Translations under genes and position numbers: made by a program
Assembly: GCA_947176485.1 (NCBI GenBank)
Contig: CAMWQS010000056.1
Coordinates: 1-9,729 of the forward strand
Length of the DNA: 9,729 nucleotides
Direction of reading: 5' to 3'
Source of the DNA: an uncultured Clostridia bacterium
GTDB taxonomy: Bacteria > Bacillota > Clostridia > Christensenellales > Borkfalkiaceae
Shown here: positions 1-5,193 of the stretch, in pieces
How the letters are laid out: every line of letters begins with the position of its first letter
How positions within the stretch are numbered: position 1 is the stretch's first letter
The notes under the pieces: model-generated
The model's input: the letters and a program-made list of their open reading frames with translations, nothing else
Databases searched by the model: none
What the model was told of the DNA's origin: nothing

Positions 1-1
1 T

Positions 2-1201
2 TACGCCATTAAGGGCAAACCCGCGTGCGGACCGGACGGCGGCGACGGCGGTAACGGCGGCAACGTCTATATTCAAGCGGACGGCAACATCAGTGATTTG
101 CTGTCCTTTCGCTATACGAGTAAATACTTTGCGGGCGACGGCGAGCGGGGTGGCTCCAATAAGTGCTTTGGCAAATTCGGGGCTGACGTAGTAATTAAAG
201 TTCCCCTCGGAACGGTAGTTAAAGATTTTGAAAGCGGCGCCGTCATTGCGGATATGTTCGAGGACGGAGAAAAGCGGCTCATACAAGAGGGTGGCAGAGG
301 CGGCAAAGGTAACGTCCGCTTCACAACTTCGCGCCGCCACGCCCCTAATTTTGCGCAAAAAGGTGAAAAAACCGAGCCGCACGTGCTTGTTTTGGAGCTT
401 AAAGTAATTGCAGACGTGGGCATCATAGGCTTCCCCAACGTGGGCAAATCGACCCTTCTTTCAAAGATTTCGGCGGCAAAGCCCAAAATTGCGAACTATC
501 ACTTCACGACCCTTTCGCCTAATTTGGGCGTAGTGAAGTATTACGACGATTCATTCGTTGCGGCTGATATTCCGGGGCTTATCGAGGGCGCGGCAGAAGG
601 CGCGGGGCTCGGGCACGACTTTTTAAGGCACATTGAAAGAACGCGTATGCTCGTCCACGTTATCGATATTTCGGGAACGGAGGGACGCGACCCCGTTGAA
701 GATTTTAAAAAAATCAACGCAGAATTGAAGGGCTACACCGAAAAGCTGGCTGCCCTTCCACAAATAATCGCGCTGAACAAATGCGACGTTTTCGGCGCGG
801 AAGAAAACGTAAAATTATTCAAAAAGAAGTACGGTAAAAAATATAAAATCTGCACGATAACCGCCGTCAGCGGAGAGGGCACGGATGAGCTTATTTCAAG
901 CATATTCGGCACCCTATCGACTTTACCGCCCGTTTCAAGGGTGGAAATTGACGAGGAATTCACCTACCGCAAAAGCGGCAATTTGGGCTTTGAAATTTAT
1001 ATGGACGGCGACGTTTACGTAGTCGTCGGCGACCTTGTTGATATGCTTTGCAGAAACGTGGTTTTGAACGACCCAGACTCAATGGCGTACTTCCAGAAGA
1101 TTATCCGTGAGAAGGGCGTAATTTCGAAGCTTAAAGAAATGGGCATCAAAGAGAACGACACCGTGTCAATAGGCGAAGTAGAGTTTGACTTCGTGCCGTA
1201 A
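2..1201 (+). CDS. obg: GTPase Obg/CgtA, 5'-truncated by window edge
   Basis: Obg is a ribosome-associated GTPase that acts late in 50S assembly and in stringent and stress control. The frame is open from base 2, so the start codon and probably about 25–30 residues lie upstream; 399 residues are visible. The glycine-rich Obg fold comes first (GPDGGDGGNGG near residues 11–21, then IKVPLGTVV). The G domain follows: P-loop GFPNVGKST at residues 143–151, G3 DIPGLIEGA from 189, G4 NKCD at 259–262 and G5 TAVS at about 287–290. The last ~80 residues (from about 317) match the Obg C-terminal OCT domain, ending IGEVEFDFVP. Position 98 is TTG and lies inside the Obg fold, so it is not the start. The gene is followed 14 nt later by yhbY, as in many Bacillota, and is probably cotranscribed with it from an upstream promoter. 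Identification is secure. Confidence 0.97.
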   Translation, partial: YAIKGKPACGPDGGDGGNGGNVYIQADGNISDLLSFRYTSKYFAGDGERGGSNKCFGKFGADVVIKVPLGTVVKDFESGAVIADMFEDGEKRLIQEGGRGGKGNVRFTTSRRHAPNFAQKGEKTEPHVLVLELKVIADVGIIGFPNVGKSTLLSKISAAKPKIANYHFTTLSPNLGVVKYYDDSFVAADIPGLIEGAAEGAGLGHDFLRHIERTRMLVHVIDISGTEGRDPVEDFKKINAELKGYTEKLAALPQIIALNKCDVFGAEENVKLFKKKYGKKYKICTITAVSGEGTDELISSIFGTLSTLPPVSRVEIDEEFTYRKSGNLGFEIYMDGDVYVVVGDLVDMLCRNVVLNDPDSMAYFQKIIREKGVISKLKEMGIKENDTVSIGEVEFDFVP

Positions 1202-1215
1202 ACAAAGGAGAAGGT

Positions 1216-1512
1216 ATGTTAACTTCAAAACAGCGCAGTAAATTAAAAGGCCTTGCCGCAAATATTACCCCGATAGGGCAAGTGGGCAAGGAAGGTATAG
1301 GGGATAATATGCTTGCAAGCTTTTCCGACTGTCTTGAAAAGCGTGAGCTTATAAAAATCAATATTTTGGAAAACGCCGACGGCGACCCGAAGGAATTGGG
1401 GCGCGAGCTTGCGCAAAAGCTTTTTGCCGAGTGCGTTATCGTTATAGGCAGAAAGGCGGTATTATACCGCCCCTCAAAACGCAAAGATATCGAGCATATT
1501 AAGCTTAATTAA
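1216..1512 (+). CDS. yhbY: CRM-domain RNA-binding protein, YhbY family
   Basis: This is a 98-residue protein, the usual size for stand-alone CRM-domain proteins, which bind pre-50S ribosomal particles. The domain fills the whole chain. An N-terminal basic helix (KQRSKLKGLA) leads to the GxxG RNA-binding loop G24-K-E-G27, and the chain ends with the family's conserved final strand IGRKAVLYRPSK. The ATG at 1216 is preceded by a strong Shine-Dalgarno run, AAAGGAG (1204–1210), and lies 14 nt after the obg stop, so it is almost certainly the second gene of an obg operon. Its last 8 bases overlap the 3' end of the converging membrane-protein gene. No convincing intrinsic terminator follows; a GC hairpin within its 3' end has no T-tract on this strand. 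Function is assigned from the family. Confidence 0.93.
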   Translation: MLTSKQRSKLKGLAANITPIGQVGKEGIGDNMLASFSDCLEKRELIKINILENADGDPKELGRELAQKLFAECVIVIGRKAVLYRPSKRKDIEHIKLN

Positions 1513-2245
1513 AAACGAGTGCTACGGCGGAAAGAATAATCATTATTCCGCCGCTCACAATATAGTAGATGGGGAAGAAGGTAAAATAGCTTAGGGCAAG
1601 AAGTGCCGCACCCGACCAAAACAGCGGTGCGCACAGCTTTCTTGAAAAGCGCGTTTTTATCCGCTTGAACAAATTTGGCTTTTTAGCTTCCTCGTAAACG
1701 TATTTTTCGGGGAGAAGTTCGTTTTTCTTTAAGGAAGAAAACACGTCGTCAATACCCACGATTTCAATGGAAAAATTGCTTGCAAGTACGGCGGCTTCGG
1801 TAGAGCATTTTACGCAGTAAATTTTCTTTTCTCCGTCGCACTTAAACTTGATAACACGGGCAACGTCGTCCTCTGAAAGTGGTTGCATTTTGAAGTTGAA
1901 AAAATTCGATACACCCCCAAATATGACCCGTTTACCGCGTATTTTTGCATCTTCGCCAAGGTTTTTTTTGAACAGATTTTTTATATCTTCGTCGCGGGAT
2001 AGGGATAGGTGCAGCGCAAGAAGCTTCTTTTGCTTTTCGTCCTTTGAAAGTATAAGCGATTTGTTTTGTTTTCCGCTTATGTACAAAAAGGCAAGCGAGC
2101 CGAAAAGTACAGCCGCGCACCCGCCGAAAATCAGCCCTAAAACCGCGTTTTTGGTATAATATCTTATTGCGGTAAAGAACAGTAAAAACGCGCAAAGTGC
2201 GGCAAAAATCGTATCTAATATTAACGGCAAATTCAATCTTTTCAT
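1505..2245 (-). CDS. Uncharacterised four-helix membrane protein
   Basis: I do not recognise this 246-residue protein. Two hydrophobic segments lie near the N terminus (about residues 6–26 and 33–57) and two near the C terminus (about 203–246). Between them is a soluble, lysine-rich domain of about 140 residues (roughly 60–200). Part of it (VARVIKFKCDGEKKIYCVKCSTEAAV) has alternating strands with acidic and lysine residues. That is loosely reminiscent of nuclease-like folds, but no active site can be named. The even number of helices suggests both ends and the central domain share one side, probably the cytoplasm. The ATG at 2245 is preferred: the longer frame, opening at 2332, would run into nadD and adds a non-hydrophobic, unlikely N terminus. 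No Shine-Dalgarno is visible. The gene converges on yhbY with an 8-bp overlap and diverges from nadD, splitting a normally co-directional cluster. Confidence 0.8.
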   Translation of the reverse strand: MKRLNLPLILDTIFAALCAFLLFFTAIRYYTKNAVLGLIFGGCAAVLFGSLAFLYISGKQNKSLILSKDEKQKKLLALHLSLSRDEDIKNLFKKNLGEDAKIRGKRVIFGGVSNFFNFKMQPLSEDDVARVIKFKCDGEKKIYCVKCSTEAAVLASNFSIEIVGIDDVFSSLKKNELLPEKYVYEEAKKPNLFKRIKTRFSRKLCAPLFWSGAALLALSYFTFFPIYYIVSGGIMIILSAVALVFN

Positions 2246-2268
2246 ACTGAAGTTATTGACTTGATTTT

Positions 2269-2276
2269 TATAAAAT
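2269..2276 (+). promoter_or_regulatory. Possible -10 element for nadD–yqeK, leaderless start
   Basis: The 36-bp gap between the divergent genes contains TATAAAAT. Read as TAAAAT (2271–2276), it matches the sigma-A -10 consensus at 5 of 6 bases and ends 5 nt before the nadD ATG. No Shine-Dalgarno is present, so the mRNA may begin at or next to the ATG. There is no good -35 at 16–18 nt; a TTGACT at 2256–2261 is too close. The call rests on the -10 alone, so confidence is low. Confidence 0.35.
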
Positions 2277-2281
2277 AAACC

Positions 2282-3412
2282 ATGAAAATAGCACTTTACG
2301 GCGGGGCGTTTAATCCCGTTCATTCCGAACATTTAAATATCGTGCTTGCCGCAAAAGAGAAGTTGGGGCTGGATAAAATCATAGTTATCCCCACCAACGT
2401 TTCGCCGCACAAAAAGGGCGTAATGTCCGCCCGCGGTAAGGATAGACTTTCAATGTGCCGCCTTGCCTTTGATGGTGTTGAGGGTGTCGAAGTTTCCGAC
2501 GTGGAGCTTAAACGCGGGGGCGTAAGCTATTCTTACGTGACTTGCCGCCACTTCAAAAAGCTTTACCCCGATGACGAATTGTACTTTATCGTCGGTGCGG
2601 ATATGCTTAAAACCTTTGCACTGTGGAAAGAGCCGGAAGAAATTTTAAAGTGCGTAACGCTTGCCGTTTGCGCCCGCGAAAACGAGGCGGAGCTTACGGC
2701 GGCAATAAAGAAATTCCAAAAGCGGTTTAAAAAAGACCTGGTTAATTTCGGTTACGTAGGTAAACCCGTAAGTTCAACGCGGATACGTGCGCTTGCCGCC
2801 CTGGGTGAGGATACGGCAGGGTTAGTGCCCGAAGGCGTGCGCCTTTTTATCCGTAAACGGCATTTGTACGAGCTTTCTGAGCTTTTAGGCGTTAAGAAGT
2901 ATCTTCCCGAAGCCCGTTGGTATCACACCGTACGCGTTGCCGTTCTTGCGGCTGAATACAGCCGTGCGGCGGGCGTTTACGAAATCGACGCGATAACTGC
3001 TGCGGCGCTTCACGACTGCGCAAAATATCTTCCGCTAAATTCGGCAGAGCTTAAAAAGTTCGTTCCGCCTAAGGACGTGCCCGAACCGGTTATGCACCAA
3101 TACAGCGGCGCCTTCGTTGCCGAGCACACTTTCGGCGTTAAGGACGAGGGGATACTGAACGCAATTCGCTACCATACCAGCGGCAGAGAGAATATGTCAA
3201 GCCTTGAAAAGCTTATCCTTCTTGCCGATTTTCTGGAAGAAGGGCGAGATTTCGAAGGCGTTGACGGGCTTAGGGCAAAGCTTGATGACGGGCTTGACGT
3301 TTGCCTCGTTGCCGTTTTAGAGCATCAATTGAATTATTTGAAGTCAAAAGGTGCAACCGTTTATCCGTTGACCGAGCGGGCTTATAAATATATAAAGGAA
3401 AATTTGTTATGA
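2282..3412 (+). CDS. nadD-yqeK: Fused nicotinate-nucleotide adenylyltransferase (NadD) and HD-domain Ap4A hydrolase (YqeK)
   Basis: This 376-residue protein joins two enzymes that are usually separate adjacent genes. Residues 1 to about 195 are NadD, which adenylates nicotinate mononucleotide in NAD synthesis: GGAFNPVH with the H14xxH17 nucleotidyl-transfer motif, and SSTRIR at 164–169. Residues from about 196 to 376 are YqeK, a metal-dependent HD hydrolase that splits diadenosine tetraphosphate symmetrically: H215 (RWYHTV), H244-D245 (HDCAK), H272, H298 (YHTSG) and D316 (LADFLEEGRD). All the expected metal ligands are present, so both halves look active. The ATG at 2282 is fixed by the standard N terminus MKIALYGG; there is no Shine-Dalgarno. 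The stop overlaps the rsfS start by 4 bp (ATGA), implying translational coupling. NadD–YqeK fusions are known in some mollicutes; here the linker is very short. Confidence 0.95.
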   Translation: MKIALYGGAFNPVHSEHLNIVLAAKEKLGLDKIIVIPTNVSPHKKGVMSARGKDRLSMCRLAFDGVEGVEVSDVELKRGGVSYSYVTCRHFKKLYPDDELYFIVGADMLKTFALWKEPEEILKCVTLAVCARENEAELTAAIKKFQKRFKKDLVNFGYVGKPVSSTRIRALAALGEDTAGLVPEGVRLFIRKRHLYELSELLGVKKYLPEARWYHTVRVAVLAAEYSRAAGVYEIDAITAAALHDCAKYLPLNSAELKKFVPPKDVPEPVMHQYSGAFVAEHTFGVKDEGILNAIRYHTSGRENMSSLEKLILLADFLEEGRDFEGVDGLRAKLDDGLDVCLVAVLEHQLNYLKSKGATVYPLTERAYKYIKENLL

Positions 3413-3759
3413 CAAGTAAAGAGAAAGCGTTATTAATTTGCGAATATTTATCCTCGAAAAAGGCTAAGGGCATCGTCTACATTGCGGTGGAACACAAAAC
3501 CAGCCTTTGCGATTATTTCGTGGTAGCGGGTGGTTCGTCTAAAACTCAAGTCAAATCTTTGGGCGAAAACCTTGAAGAATTACTTGAAAAACAGCATGGG
3601 CTTACGCCCCGCCGCCGTGAAGGCATACGCGAAGGCAGATGGGCGGTTTTGGACTATGCCGACGTAATCGTGCATATCTTCGGCGACGAAGAACGCGACT
3701 TTTACAATCTGGAACGCCTTTGGGAGGATGGTGAAAACCTCGTAAGATACGAAGATTAA
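3409..3759 (+). CDS. rsfS: Ribosome silencing factor RsfS (Iojap family)
   Basis: RsfS binds ribosomal protein uL14 on the 50S subunit and blocks joining with the 30S, lowering translation when nutrients are scarce. The 116-residue length is normal. Family signatures run through the chain: SLCDYFVVAGGSSKTQVKSLGENLEE in the first half, then EGIREGRWAVLDYADVIVHIF and ERDFYNLERLW at the end. The ATG overlaps the nadD–yqeK stop by 4 bp. An AAAGGA run (3394–3399) inside the upstream gene can serve as its ribosome binding site, about 9 nt before the ATG. It is the last gene of this transcription unit, ending 14 nt before an intrinsic terminator. Confidence 0.96.
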   Translation: MTSKEKALLICEYLSSKKAKGIVYIAVEHKTSLCDYFVVAGGSSKTQVKSLGENLEELLEKQHGLTPRRREGIREGRWAVLDYADVIVHIFGDEERDFYNLERLWEDGENLVRYED

Positions 3760-3773
3760 CTTAATAATTTAAA

Positions 3774-3817
3774 GCGGTGGAGCTTCTAGATAGAGCTCCA
3801 CCGCATTTTTATTTTTT
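3774..3817. terminator. Intrinsic terminator between rsfS and the converging small membrane protein gene
   Basis: An 11-bp perfect GC-rich stem (GCGGTGGAGCT at 3774–3784 with its complement at 3794–3804) closes a 9-nt loop and is followed by two T runs (3806–3810 and 3812–3817). On the plus strand it ends the nadD–rsfS unit. The minus-strand gene's stop codon (3809–3811) lies inside the T-tract. Transcripts of that gene would form the same stem followed by a weaker U-rich stretch, so the element is probably bidirectional. Confidence 0.93.
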
Positions 3818-4036
3818 AAATTCGATTTCTTTTGGTTCGGAATAGTTTGCTCTTCTTGCCCGCTTTTTCTCCACTATGTAATAGACGGGCTCCGTTTTAG
3901 GGGGAGGGGGCTTTTTTTCTTCAACGGCGGGCGGCTTTCTTAATGTGGTTATTCCAAGATACGCAAGTTTTATAACTGCAACCAGAATAAAACAGAAAAG
4001 AAAGGTCAAAAACAAATACAAAATCCCCATAAACAT
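3809..4036 (-). CDS. Small single-pass membrane protein with proline-rich basic tail
   Basis: A 75-residue protein of unknown function. Residues about 4–30 form one strongly hydrophobic helix. A short proline-rich stretch follows (EEKKPPPPKTEP, around 39–50), then a charged tail with EPVYYIVEKKRARRANYSEP. The basic residues after the helix suggest the tail is cytoplasmic. It ends between a clear terminator and the divergent aldolase gene, and its frame and composition look like a real protein. The start could be the ATG at 4036 or the one two codons later (4030). Neither has a Shine-Dalgarno, but TAAAAT (4043–4048) ends 6 nt before the first, suggesting a leaderless transcript. No family is recognised. 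Confidence 0.7.
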   Translation of the reverse strand: MFMGILYLFLTFLFCFILVAVIKLAYLGITTLRKPPAVEEKKPPPPKTEPVYYIVEKKRARRANYSEPKEIEFKK

Positions 4037-4042
4037 AGTTAC

Positions 4043-4048
4043 ATTTTA
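4043..4048 (-). promoter_or_regulatory. -10-like element 6 nt before the small membrane protein ATG
   Basis: On the minus strand, TAAAAT (5 of 6 to the sigma-A -10 consensus) is followed by 6 nt and then the ATG at 4036. A TTTACT lies 15 nt upstream of it, which is short for a -35. With no Shine-Dalgarno present, transcription would start at about the ATG itself. Confidence 0.35.
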
Positions 4049-4113
4049 TCCGCCGCAAGGTGTAGTAAATTGTAAAAATTTATCCGTTTATGGGAGAAAT
4101 AAGGAAAAAGAAT

Positions 4114-4881
4114 ATGGACGAAACCGAGAAAACGACCGCAACTTCACCGATATCTCAAAGCGAAAAACTACTCTATTCACAGTTTAGGCGCAAGATAAAC
4201 GCCGAGGCGGCGCGCTCGCAGATAAAAAAACTCGAATACGATTTGGCAACCGTAAAGGCGGGAATAAACGCCCTTAAAAGCGCTTGTGCCGACGCGAACT
4301 CCTTGGAGCTTGGCGCGGTGTGCGTCCTTCCTTGCTTCGTGAAAAACTGCGCCGTTTTCCTCGGCGCGGAAAGGAAGTGCGGGTTGGTTGCGTGCATAAG
4401 CTCGCCCCACGGCGGCGACGCTACCCCTATAAAGGTAAAAGCCGTCAAGCGCGCTTTGAACGACGGCGCGGACGAGGTAGAAGTTACTGCCCCCGTGGCG
4501 CACATCCGTGACGGCAACTTCTCCTACGTGAAGAAAGAATTCAAAAAACTGAGAAGGGCGGTAAAGCATAAATCGCTGAGAATAGATTTGGAGAGCAACC
4601 TTTTATCTCACGAGCAAGTTTTGCGCGTTTGCAACCTTGCTGCCGACTGCGGGGTCAATTCATTGAAAACGAGCTCAAGTGCACTTTCTGGCGGTAACGA
4701 GATAGAGAGGATTAACGAGATTAAATCAGCCGTCAAAGACAAGTGCACAATAAAAGCGGAAGGGGTGGCAACCGTTTTGGAAATGTCAAGCGCAATAGAT
4801 ATGGGCGCAAGCGTAATAGGCAGTAAAAACGCCGCCGACGTCGCCCGCGCAATACTCACCGCCGCAGAAGCCGATTTTTAA
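4114..4881 (+). CDS. Divergent DeoC-like (deoxyribose-phosphate aldolase family) protein
   Basis: This 255-residue protein follows the class I DeoC barrel from about residue 65 on: AVCVLPCFVKN, GADEVEVTAPVAHIRDGNF, GVNSLKTSS with the Schiff-base lysine K185, and TIKAEGVAT with the partner lysine K214. Authentic DeoC cleaves 2-deoxyribose-5-phosphate to acetaldehyde and glyceraldehyde-3-phosphate. Several hallmark positions differ. The catalytic aspartate of the EVDM motif is glutamate (E123), the GGVRT loop is shortened to EGVAT, and the late phosphate-binding serines are replaced in GASVIGSKNA. The family's N-terminal D-H-T-L-type motif is not evident. The substrate may therefore differ, or activity may be reduced. 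The ATG at 4114 is chosen because AAGGAA (4101–4106) lies 7 nt upstream; the in-frame ATG at 4090 has no ribosome binding site. No other deoxynucleoside-catabolism gene is adjacent, so I give no gene symbol. Confidence 0.85.
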   Translation: MDETEKTTATSPISQSEKLLYSQFRRKINAEAARSQIKKLEYDLATVKAGINALKSACADANSLELGAVCVLPCFVKNCAVFLGAERKCGLVACISSPHGGDATPIKVKAVKRALNDGADEVEVTAPVAHIRDGNFSYVKKEFKKLRRAVKHKSLRIDLESNLLSHEQVLRVCNLAADCGVNSLKTSSSALSGGNEIERINEIKSAVKDKCTIKAEGVATVLEMSSAIDMGASVIGSKNAADVARAILTAAEADF

Positions 4882-4887
4882 AAAAAT

Positions 4888-4923
4888 TCCCGTATCCTTT
4901 TAAAAGTGATGCGGGAGTTTTTT
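4888..4923 (+). terminator. Intrinsic terminator after the DeoC-like gene
   Basis: A 9-bp stem (TCCCGTATC at 4888–4896 with GATGCGGGA at 4908–4916, one G·U pair) closes an 11-nt loop and is followed by six T (4918–4923). It starts 7 nt after the aldolase stop and separates that gene from the ncRNA promoter that begins 9 nt beyond. Confidence 0.9.
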
Positions 4924-4931
4924 ATTATCGC

Positions 4932-4960
4932 TTGATATTTTTAAAAAACCGTGTTATACT
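4932..4960 (+). promoter_or_regulatory. Sigma-A promoter of the structured ncRNA
   Basis: TTGATA (4932–4937) and TATACT (4955–4960) are separated by exactly 17 nt, each matching consensus at 5 of 6 bases. The predicted start, about 7 nt past the -10, falls at 4966–4967, precisely where the left arm of the long inverted repeat begins. That coincidence supports an independently transcribed RNA. Confidence 0.85.
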
Positions 4961-4965
4961 CTTTA

Positions 4966-5114
4966 TGCTCGATAATTTAATAGTGGGAAGTAATAGTATT
5001 TTTCGCGTTCGTCAATAATAGAATGGGTACGGCATAGTTGTATCCTTATTTTCAGCATTCTGTTGTTGTGAACGAGTTGCCAAAAGTTCCGGAAAGCTGT
5101 TAAATTATCGAGCA
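4966..5114 (+). ncRNA. Structured non-coding RNA, 6S-like rod architecture
   Basis: This fills most of the 312-nt gap between the aldolase and lipoprotein genes and holds no plausible ORF. The ends pair perfectly (GCTCGATAATTTAA at 4967–4980 with 5100–5113). The helix grows to 19 bp with U4966–A5114 and 4981–4984/5096–5099, including U·G pairs. A symmetrical open region follows, 19 nt on each side (4985–5003 and 5077–5095), flanked by an isolated C5004–G5076 pair. The inner helix then pairs 5006–5010 with 5070–5074 and 5013–5025 with 5056–5068, with three G·U pairs in all. An apical hairpin pairs 5026–5030 with 5040–5044 around a 9-nt loop. Closing stem, large central bubble and long apical arm is the 6S RNA (SsrS) plan, in which RNA mimics an open promoter and binds RNA polymerase. 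At about 149 nt it is shorter than typical 6S RNA (roughly 180–200 nt), and I cannot confirm conserved family bases. Alternatives are an unnamed sRNA or a leader element of the lipoprotein gene. Confidence 0.7.
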
Positions 5115-5135
5115 AACTTTAAAGGGTACTTATGC

Positions 5136-5166
5136 GGGCGCTCTTTAAAGGGCGCTCTTATTTTTT
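5136..5166 (+). terminator. Intrinsic terminator of the ncRNA, upstream of the lipoprotein gene
   Basis: An 8-bp stem (5136–5143 with 5150–5157, including two G·U pairs) closes the loop TTTAAA and is followed by TTATTTTTT (5158–5166). It lies 21 nt beyond the ncRNA closing helix and 27 nt before the lipoprotein ATG. GCGGGC (5134–5139) could instead pair with GCCCGC (5167–5172), which would compete with the lower half of the terminator stem. Attenuation of the downstream gene is therefore possible but unproven. Confidence 0.75.
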
Positions 5167-5193
5167 GCCCGCGAAAAATTTTTGGAGGCAAAT

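Noticed and set aside
98..100. TTG as the obg start codon.
   Set aside because: The frame is open upstream and encodes the conserved glycine-rich Obg fold from base 2, so the gene is simply cut by the window edge.
1455..1471. GC-rich hairpin (GGCGGT...ACCGCC) in the 3' end of yhbY as a terminator.
   Set aside because: There is no T-tract on the plus strand. On the minus strand only a short TTTCT follows, so it is at best a weak terminator for the membrane-protein gene.
1525..1553. Inverted repeat (CGGCGG...CCGCCG) just after yhbY as a terminator.
   Set aside because: It lies within the coding region of the minus-strand gene and is not followed by a T run on the plus strand.
2256..2261. TTGACT as the -35 of nadD.
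   Set aside because: It is only 7–9 nt from the candidate -10 boxes, too close for a sigma-A promoter.
5077..5100. A stretch with TTCCGGAAAGC resembling part of the bacterial SRP RNA domain IV.
   Set aside because: It sits in the open bubble rather than at the tip of a hairpin, and the conserved SRP internal loops are not present.
5077..5106. TTGCCA with TTAAAT or TAAATT 17–18 nt later as a promoter for the lipoprotein gene.
   Set aside because: The -10 is poor and overlaps the base-paired closing arm of the ncRNA, whose sequence is explained by pairing.
4966..5114. The 14-bp inverted repeat could mark a small transposable element (MITE).
   Set aside because: No target-site duplication directly flanks the repeat, the predicted promoter start coincides with its left end, and the interior folds into a long helix with G·U pairs, which fits an RNA gene better. 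A genome-wide copy count would settle it.
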